Counted from the stretch's first letter, positions 29,057-37,156 are shown. The stretch: 64,000 nt of DNA from JABDBL01 sp963845445 (GCA_963845445.1 CAWJSE010000002.1:806001-870000), one strand, 5' to 3'. Numbers and translations are program-made. The notes: generated by a model from the letters alone, not told the origin.

Positions 29057-30001
29057 CTAAACATATATCTTGGACGACGCGTGTTGAGTCGTATATTGCC
29101 TATCGGCGCAATCTTGGATTTGAGCTAAAGACACATACACCGATGCTATTACAATTCGCCAGATTTGCAGGAAAAGGAAAAACAAAATCGATTGACAGTG
29201 GCTTTGGCTACGCAGTGGACGCGTACATCTGAAAGCCAAACTCCTATCACCTGGGGGCGCCGTATCGATGTGCTTCGTGGCTTCGCTAAATATTGCCAAA
29301 GATTTGAGACAGATACAGAAGTTCCACCGCAAGATTTATTCGGTCCTACACATCGACGGCTAATACCACACATTTATACTGAAGAAGAATTACTTGAACT
29401 GCTAGCAGCAGCGGATGGTCTTTCACCCATTAATGGGTTGCGTCCAGCTACCTGTCGCACTGTTTTTGGACTTCTTGCAAGTAGTGGGCTACGCATTTCT
29501 GAGGCAGTAAAACTGACTAGTGCTGACATTGATCTTACTGTTGGTGTGCTTACGATCCGAGAAACCAAGTTTCGCAAGAGCAGGCTGGTTCCATTGCATC
29601 CAACGGTGACGGCTGCACTTATTTCTTATGCACAATTACGAGATCGAATTGTGACTAAGCACAAAAGTGATCGTTTTTTCTTGTTGGACAATGGCAAACC
29701 AGCTAATCAGAGAGGGATTCTATATGCCTTACACGCATTATGCAAAGAGCTTGGCTGGCAACCACGAGGTGATTATTCTCATCATCGGCTTCATGATCTT
29801 CGTCACACCTTCATTGTGCGTAGCACATTGAGCTTTTATCAAAAAGGAATAGACATTAATCGAGCTATGTTAGCGCTTTCCACTTATGTTGGGCACGCAA
29901 AAGTAGCAGACACATACTGGTATCTCACAGGGATACCCGAATTAATGAACATTGCTGCTGAGCGCTTTCACCAATATTCACAACAAGGAGTATCTTTATG
30001 A
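29053..30001 (+). CDS. ritB: RIT tyrosine recombinase B (one +1 frameshift)
   Basis: Starts at ATG 29053 with GGAGG upstream, overlapping the ritA stop. The first frame (ISWTTRVESYIAYRRNLGFE...LLQFARFA) shifts near 29168-29172. Removing one G from GCAGGAAAAGG gives F-A-E-K-E-K-Q-N-R-L-T-V, and the rest reads to 30001 with catalytic Arg (SSGLRISEAVKL), HxxR (HDLRHTFIV) and Tyr (VADTYWYLTG). About 316 residues after repair, normal for RitB. The stop overlaps ritC (ATGA). Confidence 0.85.
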
Positions 30002-31026
30002 ATCAATTAGTCACTAGTCCTCTACTTTCAAAACCATCAGAATTTTCTGCACTAATTCAGCGATTTTTTGTTGAACGGCTAATACAGCAAAGAAATGCTA
30101 GTCCAAGAACAATAGCAGCTTATCGAGATACATTCCGATTGTTGCTCAGTTATATCAAGCAGCAACGACACAAAATGCCTACTGTACTAACGTTAAATGA
30201 TTTCAATACTAATATGGTGTTAGGATTTCTTGATCATCTAGAATCTCAGCGCCACAATAGTATTCGCAGTCGTAATGCTAGACTAGCCGCATTACGCTCT
30301 TTTGCCCAATATGTAGCATTACAATGTCCGCCTGCTTTGAATCTCGTCCAGCAGATCCTCGCTATACCAATGAAGCGATTTGAAAAGCCATTGCTCGGAT
30401 TTCTTACTCGTGATGAAGTACGTGCAATATTAATGGCACCTGATGCCAATAGTTGGTGCGGCCAGCGTGATCGTATTTTGCTTTCTGTTTTATACAATAG
30501 TGGTGCCAGGGTTTCAGAATTAATTGGTATTCGCGTTGCAGATGTAACCGTTAATGGATCAGCCTGTGTAAGGTTGCATGGGAAGGGGCGCAAACAACGT
30601 ACTGTGCCATTATGGAAAGAAACAGCAGCACAGATCCGTCAATGGATTCAATATGGATCGTTGCAGGCAGAGCAACCATTGATTCCAAATCGGCATGGAC
30701 AGTCTATGACCCGCTCTAATGTGTCTGATAGAATTGCATTAGCCGTTAATGCTGCAACAAGCGGTGGTTGCCCACAGTTGAAGGGACGACAAATCAGCCC
30801 CCATACGTTTCGCCATACAACGGCTATGCATCTTCTGCAATCCGGCGTCGATATTACAGTTATCGCTCTTTGGCTTGGGCATGAGAATCCCGTCACCACA
30901 CACGGATACGTAGAAGCTGATCTTGCAATGAAAGAACGAGCGCTTGCTACTATCAATCCTCCTAAAACAAAAAAGACACGTTATCGCCCGAGTGACAGCC
31001 TCCTAAAATTTCTTGAAGAACTCTGA
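29998..31026 (+). CDS. ritC: RIT tyrosine recombinase C
   Basis: Intact 342-residue tyrosine recombinase. An N-terminal SAM-like domain (FFVERLIQQRNASPRTIAAY) precedes the catalytic domain with Arg in YNSGARVSELIGI, HxxR in SPHTFRHTTAMHL and Tyr in THGYVEAD. AAGGAG precedes the ATG, which overlaps the ritB stop. The third member of the trio; in known RIT elements all three genes are kept together, implying a joint role. Confidence 0.92.
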   Translation: MNQLVTSPLLSKPSEFSALIQRFFVERLIQQRNASPRTIAAYRDTFRLLLSYIKQQRHKMPTVLTLNDFNTNMVLGFLDHLESQRHNSIRSRNARLAALRSFAQYVALQCPPALNLVQQILAIPMKRFEKPLLGFLTRDEVRAILMAPDANSWCGQRDRILLSVLYNSGARVSELIGIRVADVTVNGSACVRLHGKGRKQRTVPLWKETAAQIRQWIQYGSLQAEQPLIPNRHGQSMTRSNVSDRIALAVNAATSGGCPQLKGRQISPHTFRHTTAMHLLQSGVDITVIALWLGHENPVTTHGYVEADLAMKERALATINPPKTKKTRYRPSDSLLKFLEEL

Positions 31027-31133
31027 AATTATGTAAGGTCTGCAAAACTTAAATTGACAACCGGACTGTGCTTTGCTGCCAATATTTCCTTGAACAATTG
31101 CCTTAGTTTATTGGCAATCCTTTCCCAACTTTG

Positions 31134-31146
31134 CATAATCGCCAAC
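31134..31146 (-). repeat. RIT right terminal inverted repeat
   Basis: CATAATCGCCAAC, exact inverse of 27657-27669, directly next to the right CAGAAA (31147-31152). Confidence 0.85.
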
Positions 31147-31152
31147 CAGAAA

Positions 31153-31357
31153 AAACTGGATGTTCATCGGCAGCGAAGACAGTGGCGAGGTATTCTCTAT
31201 CCTGGGAAGTCTGGCGGCATCATGTAAAAAACTATCTGTAGAGCCATTTTCTTACTTTACCGATACCATAAAACGAGTTACCGCTGCCAATTACACTAAT
31301 CTCGAAGAGTTACTTCCGGATCGTTGGTTGAATATTTACAAGCAAGCATCTGCTTGA
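31153..31357 (+). pseudogene. tnpC: IS66 TnpC transposase, 3' part
   Basis: Encodes the C-terminal IS66 transposase tail: N-W-M-F-I-G-S-E-D-S-G-E, then SILGSLAASCKKLSVEPFSYF and ELLPDRWLNIYKQ. It is the continuation of the frame broken at 27647 by the RIT insertion. It ends 10 bp before the IS66 right-end repeat begins. Confidence 0.9.
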
Positions 31358-31406
31358 AATCCGGCCGGATGCTTACCATAGCTACCCTCTCTGCCGATCA
31401 CTTGTT

Positions 31407-31700
31407 CTACAATGCTTTTCTCTTCTTTGAATAATCAAAAAATTTTGGCTCGCGCGGAATTCTAGCCGAACCTATTGGGCGTTGAGGAGGCTGAGGGGAG
31501 CGAGGAGAGCGGAACCTTCTTAAAATTTTTGCTTCTATTTGTCTTACTCTCTCAGGCGTAAGATCCAAAAGCTTGCCTACTTGAGCTAATGTTTTTGCTC
31601 CACTTCCGTCTAGATCAAAACGCAGGCAAATAACATCTTGCTCAATAGGAGACATATCTTTAATTACTTTTTTTAAATCGGACAGCAGATTATTATTCAT
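31407..31700 (-). CDS. Stand-alone sigma-70 region 4 protein
   Basis: A 97-residue protein made of a sigma-70 region 4 helix-turn-helix (MSPIEQDVICLRFDLDGSG, then LAQVGKLLDLTPERVRQIEA) and a basic Arg/Pro-rich tail. Primary sigma factors end with this domain, where it binds the -35 element; here regions 1-3 are absent. It could be an anti- or co-sigma type regulator or a remnant of a sigma factor. It lies just outside the right end of the IS66 element, reading towards it, so truncation by transposition was considered. However, the N-terminus (MNNNLLSDLKKVIKD) looks like a proper start. Confidence 0.72.
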   Translation of the reverse strand: MNNNLLSDLKKVIKDMSPIEQDVICLRFDLDGSGAKTLAQVGKLLDLTPERVRQIEAKILRRFRSPRSPQPPQRPIGSARIPREPKFFDYSKKRKAL

Positions 31701-32047
31701 ATTAAAAATCCTGAAATATTACCTTAAGAACGGGGCTATTCTATTATAGATTTACCACATTAGCATCCACGTGGAACGCTTACCTTATTATTAATAATAG
31801 CTGCACCTTGTCTGTTTGGGCCTCTAAATAATCAAGCATACTAGATACCTTATTTTCTTTACGAGAGGAACTTAATTGTATGTTAGGCTGGAACGGGAAA
31901 TATTGACTATATATACGCCAGTCTCTCTATTTTCATTACTACTTGGCTTATCAAGCTAAAGTTACCCGATCGGGTAACTTAGTCCACTCGTATGGGTAGG
32001 CTCGGATAGGGCATGCGATTTACCCACTCAGATGGTGACTTTCCATT
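31701..32047. other. Non-coding region with palindromic site
   Basis: No supported gene. It holds the palindrome at 31959-31980 and, around 31990-32030, further half-site-like GGGTA and TTTACCCACTC stretches resembling those at 21764-21798. Probably the control region for the zinc-ribbon and stress genes that follow. Confidence 0.5.
31959..31980. promoter_or_regulatory. Perfect 22-bp palindrome with core TTACCCGATCGGGTAA
   Basis: Perfectly self-complementary over 22 bp with no spacer, as expected for a dimeric repressor or activator site. It lies about 150 bp before the zinc-ribbon gene at 32131. The same ACCCGAT(C/T)GGGT core is found before the BON-domain gene. Too AT-poor and loop-less to be a terminator. 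Confidence 0.55.
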
Positions 32048-32167
32048 GTGAAACGTCCATGCTCTTATTGTGATTCCCAATACGTTCCGATTAAAGGAAT
32101 CCACATTAAACCGTTCGGCGAGGTCTCAAAATGGCTCCCAATGAAATGGCAAAATCTAAATCCGTAG
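32048..32167 (+). CDS. Possible 39-aa CxxC mini-protein overlapping the next start
   Basis: A GTG-started frame encodes VKRPCSYCDSQYVPIKGI and continues to a TAG at 32165-32167. A weak GGTGA lies 9-10 nt upstream of the GTG. The CSYC pair and the smooth amino acid composition look protein-like, and the next gene is also a zinc ribbon. It overlaps the start of that gene by 37 bp in another frame. It could be a short leader protein, or the displaced N-terminus of the next gene if a base is missing. Confidence 0.3.
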   Translation: MKRPCSYCDSQYVPIKGIHIKPFGEVSKWLPMKWQNLNP

Positions 32168-32868
32168 AACGTTGCACCTATTTTCCCGAAATCATGACCT
32201 GCCTTGAATGTAAAAAGACTTACGTTGTTTCTAATGGAAAAAAAACCTATGCGTTTAGTCGCAAACGTTCAAAAGCGAACAAGTGTTACCATTGCCGCCG
32301 CTTAATGCGCAGGCTTCAAGAAGGAAAACCAATTATAGCAATGACAATTTGTATTCTATGTGGTGAAGAAACAAAGGTGCCTTTTCTTCCTAAAGATGAA
32401 GAGAAAACCTATTGTGCCCCTTGTTATAAAACAATGGGATTTAAAAGAAAGTCGCTTAATCTTCAAAGTAAAACGATTTTCTCGTTATTACCAAACTACA
32501 ACAACATAGTACCTATTAATTTTCGAGAGTCTGACAGACAAGTTATGACAAAGCAAAGCAACGCGAGTATCTACAATAAATTAGGCAAACGGCTTCTCGA
32601 TTCAATATGTAAATTAGACTATCGTCTCTTGCCGATAAAACTCCGCCGATTTAGTGATCACAAGGACGAAGAAGAATGGAAAATAATCTATAACCATTAT
32701 CTCGCAAAAGTCAGCAAAAGCTTGGCAGAGCAATCCTATGCTCCGAACCCTTTGCCCACTGATATGTGTAAAAACTTTAGTGACCGAATTGAGGCTACCA
32801 GAAATCAATTGCTTTCTATACTCAAACAAGAAAACTACTTATTAAGTGAGACAAATATGCTTTTCTAG
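32131..32868 (+). CDS. Double zinc-ribbon protein with helical C-terminus
   Basis: A 245-residue protein. The first ribbon is CLECKKTYVVSNGKKTYAF...CYHCRR, the second CILCGEETKVPFLP...CAPC. A Lys-rich linker and a helical domain without cysteines (about 140-245) follow. The ribbon pair parallels the 117-residue protein at 18724-19077, so the two are paralogues, this one extended. GAGG lies 7 nt before the ATG. Zinc binding is likely; nucleic-acid or protein binding is inferred. First of a row of small stress-type genes. Confidence 0.75.
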   Translation: MAPNEMAKSKSVERCTYFPEIMTCLECKKTYVVSNGKKTYAFSRKRSKANKCYHCRRLMRRLQEGKPIIAMTICILCGEETKVPFLPKDEEKTYCAPCYKTMGFKRKSLNLQSKTIFSLLPNYNNIVPINFRESDRQVMTKQSNASIYNKLGKRLLDSICKLDYRLLPIKLRRFSDHKDEEEWKIIYNHYLAKVSKSLAEQSYAPNPLPTDMCKNFSDRIEATRNQLLSILKQENYLLSETNMLF

Positions 32869-32938
32869 GTGACTAGTTAATTATGGTTGTCTAACCAAAA
32901 ACTCAAACCCTTTTCTTTTTATTATGGAGAACATAATT

Positions 32939-33157
32939 ATGTTAAATACAGAAAAAACCAATCGCTATGACCGTGCAAAAAAGATAGCTATAACTAAAGA
33001 AGAAACGACCAAACATACCGATCGGTTTAGCGATGAACAATCAAATAAACAATTTAGTCCGAAGAATAAAAAACAAAAAGCGCATTCATGCACCGGACCC
33101 TCTCTCAAAGAATGTGCCACTGCCAATAATGAAGACCAAGACGACGAAGACTTTTAG
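32939..33157 (+). CDS. Small highly charged hydrophilic protein
   Basis: A 72-residue Lys/Glu/Asp/Asn-rich protein with no hydrophobic segment, predicted disordered, ending in an acidic DQDDEDF. The ATG at 32939 is preceded by GGAGA at 9 nt; a slightly longer frame from 32924 is less likely. No family recognised. Location among CsbD-like and stress genes suggests a hydrophilin-like stress protein (inference). Confidence 0.55.
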   Translation: MLNTEKTNRYDRAKKIAITKEETTKHTDRFSDEQSNKQFSPKNKKQKAHSCTGPSLKECATANNEDQDDEDF

Positions 33158-33207
33158 AAATTGCCAATTAAATATAGTTTCAGCAAATTTCTAAGAAGGA
33201 GGAAATT

Positions 33208-33735
33208 ATGTCAGACGCAATATATTGCATTGTACCGACGGAAGAAGACGCCGCAGCTATTGTCGACGCTTTGAAAATCGCCGGATTCCAAAATAAAGAT
33301 ATTTCTATTCTTTTACCGGACACAAACGGTGGGCAGAATATAGGTTATAAAAATGATACTAAAGCTCCAGAAGGTGTAGCAGCCGGAGCCGGTGCGGGAG
33401 CCCTATTAGGTGGCGCTCTTGGTTGGCTAACCGGTATTGGCGCTATAGCCATTCCTGGTGTAGGACCTTTCATAGCAGCTGGACCTATCATGTCCATACT
33501 TAGTGCAGCAGCAGTTGGTGGCGGCATGGGTGGATTGGTTGGTGGTTTAATTGGTTGGGGTATGCCTGAATATGAAGCCCAACAATATGAAAACAATCTA
33601 CGCAGCGGCAATATTCTGCTTTGTGTTCATTCTCGAAATAGCGAAGAAGCTAAGAAAGCCGAATCTCTATTTAATGAATTAGGTGGCTATGACGTCAAAC
33701 GCACAGCCGAAGTACGTCCGAAAGTTAGCAGATAA
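33208..33735 (+). CDS. General-stress-type protein with glycine-zipper membrane segment
   Basis: A 175-residue protein. The N-terminal alpha/beta domain (IYCIVPTEEDAAAIVDALKI, FQNKDISILLPD) resembles the heat-induced stress protein YflT-like fold. A Gly/Ala-rich hydrophobic hairpin follows (about 58-115; GAGALLGGALGWLTGIG, AAAVGGGMGGLVGGLIGW), then a second alpha/beta half (NILLCVHSRNSEEAKKAESL). AGGAGG before the ATG is strong. Such proteins are widespread in stress regulons; function is unknown. CsbD follows 17 bp later, so the two are co-transcribed. Confidence 0.82.
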   Translation: MSDAIYCIVPTEEDAAAIVDALKIAGFQNKDISILLPDTNGGQNIGYKNDTKAPEGVAAGAGAGALLGGALGWLTGIGAIAIPGVGPFIAAGPIMSILSAAAVGGGMGGLVGGLIGWGMPEYEAQQYENNLRSGNILLCVHSRNSEEAKKAESLFNELGGYDVKRTAEVRPKVSR

Positions 33736-33752
33736 CCATAAGGAGGTTCATC

Positions 33753-33950
33753 ATGAACTGGGATCAAGTTAAAGGACGATGGAAAGAACTTGAAGGTCAG
33801 GTAAAAGCCAAGTGGGGCAAATTAACTGATGATGACTTACTGCAAATCAACGGCAAGAAAGAAGAACTTGTGGGTAAATTGCAAACACGTTACGGGCACA
33901 CAAAAGAAGAAGCCGTAAAACATATAGATGAATTTGTCAAATCCATCTAA
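33753..33950 (+). CDS. CsbD family stress protein
   Basis: A 65-residue helical hydrophilic protein with the family pattern MNWDQVKGRWKELEGQVK, KWGKLTDDDL and GKLQTRYG. CsbD-type proteins belong to general stress regulons in many bacteria; mechanism unknown. AAGGAGG precedes the ATG. Same operon as the stress gene upstream, closed by a hairpin at 33981-34004. Confidence 0.93.
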   Translation: MNWDQVKGRWKELEGQVKAKWGKLTDDDLLQINGKKEELVGKLQTRYGHTKEEAVKHIDEFVKSI

Positions 33951-33980
33951 AGGATGTCCTACCCAGGCAGCCAGGAATGC

Positions 33981-34004
33981 GGCGGTACTACATTTAGTAC
34001 CGCC
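33981..34004 (+). terminator. Hairpin after csbD
   Basis: Nine-bp perfect stem (GGCGGTACT / AGTACCGCC) with a 6-nt loop, 30 bp after the csbD stop. No T run follows, so it may act as a transcript 3'-end protector or a weak terminator. Confidence 0.5.
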
Positions 34005-34097
34005 CAATCCGGGTCCCTAGTGAGGAAAACGGCAGAGTAGTTTTATTTTGATAGGATACCCCTGACTAAAGATTGAAACATCGAAGGAGAAATAGTT

Positions 34098-34330
34098 ATG
34101 CCACAAGGAGACAAATCCAAATATACTGATAAGCAAAAAGGCAAGCCGAGCATATAGAAGAAGGATATGAAGATAGCGGCGTAGGTACCGAAGAATCGAA
34201 ACGCCGAGCCTGGGCAACCGTTAACAAAACCACCCACGGTGGCAAAAAGCCAGGCGGATCAGGCCACGGAAAAGAGGAAGATCATTCTTCGGAAAGAAAG
34301 GGTGGCAAAAATAGCCATCATAACTCGTAA
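34098..34330 (+). CDS. Small conserved stress/plasmid-stabilisation-like protein (frameshifted)
   Basis: ATG 34098 has AAGGAGA upstream and begins MPQGDKSKYTDKQK. After the A5 run at 34135-34139 the frame hits a stop. With one more A it reads RQAEHIEEGYEDSGVG, then KRRAWATVNKTTHGGKKPGG and a Gly/His-rich tail to TAA 34328-34330. This matches a common short family (GDKSSYTDKQKRKAEHIEE..., RRAWATVNK) often labelled plasmid stabilisation or stress protein. Homopolymer loss makes sequencing error likely. Confidence 0.75.
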
Positions 34331-34365
34331 GGATCGGCCCAGTAATTTTTAGTGTCTAGCTAATT

Positions 34366-34392
34366 AAGCTCCTACACAGTCTGTAGGAGCTT
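34366..34392. terminator. Perfect stem-loop (possible bidirectional terminator)
   Basis: Eleven-bp stem AAGCTCCTACA / TGTAGGAGCTT with a 5-nt loop. It lies between the stress genes and tRNA-Met, so it can stop transcription from either side. T-rich tracts are short on both sides. Confidence 0.6.
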
Positions 34393-34591
34393 GGGAACAC
34401 AAGCTTCACAGAGAGTACGCTAAATTGTTGTTCCTAATAATCCTTAGGCCAAAGTTAATTACCGATGATTCGATTTATAGCTTGCCAATTTCGTTGAGCA
34501 ATAATTGCAATAAGCTTGACAACGATCCCGCTGGAATGCAAAGAATCCATTAAATTGGCGATTAGTATATTGCTATAGATTCTTATAAATT

Positions 34592-34663
34592 TGGCTCCGA
34601 CTGGATTCGAACCAGTAACCAAGCGATTATGAGTCGCGTGCTCCACCATTGAGCTACGGAGCC
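34592..34663 (-). tRNA. tRNA-Met (CAT), elongator type
   Basis: The 72-nt cloverleaf has a 7-bp acceptor stem GGCTCCG/CGGAGCC, D-stem GCTC/GAGC, anticodon loop CTCATAA with anticodon CAT, and T-arm ACTGG-TTCGAAT-CCAGT. The anticodon stem has one C-T mismatch at its base. No CCA is encoded. The loop resembles elongator tRNA-Met, not initiator. Confidence 0.92.
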
Positions 34664-34677
34664 AAAAATGATTTCCC

Positions 34678-36035
34678 TTATTTTACATTGACCGGAGCGC
34701 CTGTCATATATTTCTCGATAAAGTCTGTTGAAACTTCTCCTCGTTGAAACATCGGGTGGGCAAGCAAACGCTGATGAAATGGAATAGTAGTATGAATTCC
34801 AGTAATGGCATATTCATCAAGCGCCCGCTGCATACGATGAATAGCCTCTTCGCGATTTTGCCCCAGACAATCAGTTTGCTAACTAATGAATCGTAATACG
34901 GTGGTATTAAATAACCGGGATAAGCATGACTGTCGACACGCACACCAGGCCCTCCAGGAGCTATATAAGCTGCAATACGACCCGCAGACGGTAAAAAATT
35001 GCGGTCGGCATCTTCAGCATTAATTCGGCATTCAATTGCATGTCCTGAAAATCTAATATCATTCTGTTTGAAGGACAAAGGCAAACCAGCAGCCACACGA
35101 ATTTGTTCTTTAACTAAATCAATACCTGTAATAAACTCCGTCACTGGATGCTCAACTTGAATACGAGTATTCATTTCCATAAAATAGAATTTATCTTTGT
35201 CCAGAATAAACTCAACTGTGCCAGCTCCCTCATATTGAATTTGCTTAGCTATTCTCACCGCAGCTTCGCCCATTTGTTTGCGCAATTCGGGAGTTATAGC
35301 TGGCGAGGGTGCCTCTTCTAATAATTTTTGATGCCTACGCTGCACTGAACAATCACGTTCGCCCAAATGAATACAATTCCCTTGACTATCCGCTAAAACT
35401 TGAATCTCAACATGACGGATTGGTTTTAAATATTTTTCTATGTATACGCCAGAATTACCGAAAGACGCAGCAGCCTCCGAGCGTGCAGCAGCTATTGCAG
35501 ATGCTAATTGTACCGTATCATTAACCACCCGCATACCACGTCCACCACCACCAGCGGTGGCTTTTATAATTACTGGAAAACCTACATCCAAGGCTATGCG
35601 AAACGCTTCAGACTCATCAATAATGAGTCCACTACTGCCTGGGACCACCGGCACTTTTGCTTTACGCATCGTCTCGCGAGCACTAGATTTATCACCCATT
35701 GAATCAATTGCTTTAGTACTGGGTCCAATAAACTTAATGCGATGATCTTGGCAAATTTGGGCAAAATTTGAATTCTCAGAAAGAAAACCATAACCGGGGT
35801 GAATAGCATCAGCACCGGTAACCACAGCAGTGCTAATAATAGCGGGAACGTGTAAATAGCTGCGCTGAGATGGCGGTGGCCCAATACAGAATGCTTCATC
35901 AGCCAATTTAACATGCAATGACTCTGCATCAGCCTGTGAATATACAGCTACCGTGCGAATATTTAATTCGCGACAAGCACGAATAATACGTAATGCAATT
36001 TCGCCACGATTGGCTATCAAGATTTTCTTAAACAA
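34678..36035 (-). CDS. accC: Acetyl-CoA carboxylase, biotin carboxylase subunit (C-terminal frameshift)
   Basis: AccC carboxylates the biotin on AccB using ATP and bicarbonate, the first half-reaction of fatty-acid synthesis. It has the N-terminal FKKILIANRGEIALRIIRAC, Gly-rich ATP-grasp loop TAGGGGRGMRVV, ERDCSVQRRHQKL, and MEMNTRIQVEHPVTE. After SKLIVWG the frame is lost. One G is missing from the run opposite 34861-34864; restoring it gives Q-N-R-E-E-A-I-H-R-M-Q-R and a proper end (TGAPVNVK) at 34678. The unrepaired frame would stop at 34704. As accC is essential, a sequencing error is likely. Third gene of efp-accB-accC. Confidence 0.93.
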
Positions 36036-36070
36036 GGTTAAAATCCTTCTCTAAAGCAATATTTGCAGCA

Positions 36071-36580
36071 CTATCCCGCAGGATCTATAAGAAATAACTG
36101 TTGTCCGAACTCTACCGTTGCACCATTTTCGGCACAAACTTTTACTACGCGACCAGCTACTTCAGAAGGTAAATCGTTCATCAGCTTCATCGCTTCGATT
36201 ATGCAAACAGTCTGTCCAACACTTATTTTGTCTCCTACTTCAGCATAGGGCGTAGCAGTGGGGGTAGAAGCTCTATAAAAGGTACCCACCATAGGAGCTG
36301 TTATAGCAACAAGATTCTCAGCGCTGCCGTTGCCCTCAACATTGGCATTCTTAGCAGCAGGCAAATTACTAACAGGCACTGGCATAGCGTGACTATCTCT
36401 AGCTTGGTCATTAGCCGCTCGCTGAATTGTTGAGTCCGAAAAAGAACTAAGTGAAACTGGGCTACCAGTCGGCTTCTTTATAGTAACCTTTTCACCTTCA
36501 ACTTCTATAGTCAATTCAGCAACATCAGTTTTACTGACCATATCAAGAAGAACTTTTATTTGCTCTAAATCAATCTTCAC
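36071..36580 (-). CDS. accB: Biotin carboxyl carrier protein of acetyl-CoA carboxylase
   Basis: The 169-residue protein carries biotin on the Lys of EAMKLMNDLPSE in its C-terminal lipoyl-like domain (about 90-169; VAITAPMVGTFYRASTPTAT). A flexible Ser/Ala/Pro linker and an N-terminal helical domain (KIDLEQIKVLLDMVSKTDVA) precede it. It lies between efp and accC; efp-accB adjacency is typical of cyanobacteria and some Firmicutes. Intact. Confidence 0.96.
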   Translation of the reverse strand: MKIDLEQIKVLLDMVSKTDVAELTIEVEGEKVTIKKPTGSPVSLSSFSDSTIQRAANDQARDSHAMPVPVSNLPAAKNANVEGNGSAENLVAITAPMVGTFYRASTPTATPYAEVGDKISVGQTVCIIEAMKLMNDLPSEVAGRVVKVCAENGATVEFGQQLFLIDPAG

Positions 36581-36595
36581 TAATTTGCCTCTCAG

Positions 36596-37156
36596 TTACA
36601 CTCTGGTTATATATTTCCTTGAGCGAGTATCAACACGAATCTTATTACCAACTTTGATATGAAATGGAACGGTGATTACTGCACCGGTTTCTAAAGTTGC
36701 TGGTTTACCGCCACCGGAGCTGGTATCGCCACGTTCATCAGGAGCTGTCTCAGTTACTCCGAGCTCTACTGTGTTAGGCAATTCAATGCCGATAATTCTG
36801 CCTTGATATTTCATAACAGTAATGTTTTCTAGCCCTTCTTTCATAAATTCAGCCACTGAACCGATTTTTTGGGCTTCAACTTCCATTTGTTCATAAGTTG
36901 ACGCACACATCAAAGTAAAATTGTCGCCTGACTTATAAAGATATTGCATGTCTAACTTCTCAACAATGGCTACAGGAACCTTTTCTCCTGCGCGGAAAGT
37001 ATTTTCAAGAACATTGCCAGTTTCGATATTTTTCAGCTTTGCCCTTACAAAGGCTGATCCTTTGCCTGGCTTAACATGCATGGCTTCAACAATCTGCCAT
37101 ATGCCATTATTGTATTCGATAGTTACACCAGGTCGAAAGTCGTTACTTGATATCAT
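36596..37156 (-). CDS. efp: Translation elongation factor P
   Basis: EF-P helps the ribosome form bonds at polyproline stretches. The 186-residue protein has three beta-barrel domains and the tip loop HVKPGKGSAFVR, whose Lys is the usual modification site, followed by KLKNIETGNVLENTF. The C-terminal signature TGAVITVPFHIKVGNKI...DTRSRKYITRV is complete. First gene of the efp-accB-accC operon, divergent from valS. Pro/Gly-rich secreted proteins in this window are plausible clients (inference). Confidence 0.97.
   Translation of the reverse strand: MISSNDFRPGVTIEYNNGIWQIVEAMHVKPGKGSAFVRAKLKNIETGNVLENTFRAGEKVPVAIVEKLDMQYLYKSGDNFTLMCASTYEQMEVEAQKIGSVAEFMKEGLENITVMKYQGRIIGIELPNTVELGVTETAPDERGDTSSGGGKPATLETGAVITVPFHIKVGNKIRVDTRSRKYITRV

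Larger units (their letters stand above)
27648..31152 (+). mobile_element. RIT (Recombinase In Trio) element
   Basis: Three adjacent, overlapping tyrosine recombinase genes are the defining content of RIT elements. Perfect 13-bp terminal inverted repeats (27657-27669 and 31134-31146) and a CAGAAA direct repeat at the junctions bound the element. A further 13-bp sub-repeat, AACTTTGCATAAT, occurs near the left end (about 27733-27745) and at the right end (31128-31140). It has inserted in the IS66 tnpC gene. No cargo beyond the three recombinases. Confidence 0.88.
25488..31376 (+). mobile_element. IS66-family insertion sequence, interrupted by a RIT element
   Basis: The left end GTAAGCGTTCC (25488) and the inverted right end GGATGCTTAC (31367-31376) are typical IS66 termini. 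Inside are the three standard genes tnpA, tnpB and tnpC. About 3.5 kb of foreign DNA (27648-31152) splits tnpC; subtracting it leaves about 2.4 kb, a normal IS66 length. I see no matching 8-bp target duplication (CTTATTAT left, CATAGCTA right), so the element may have rearranged since insertion. Confidence 0.88.

Noticed and set aside
25480..31384. 8-bp target duplication of the IS66 element
   Set aside because: The flanks (CTTATTAT and CATAGCTA) do not match, so no duplication is claimed.
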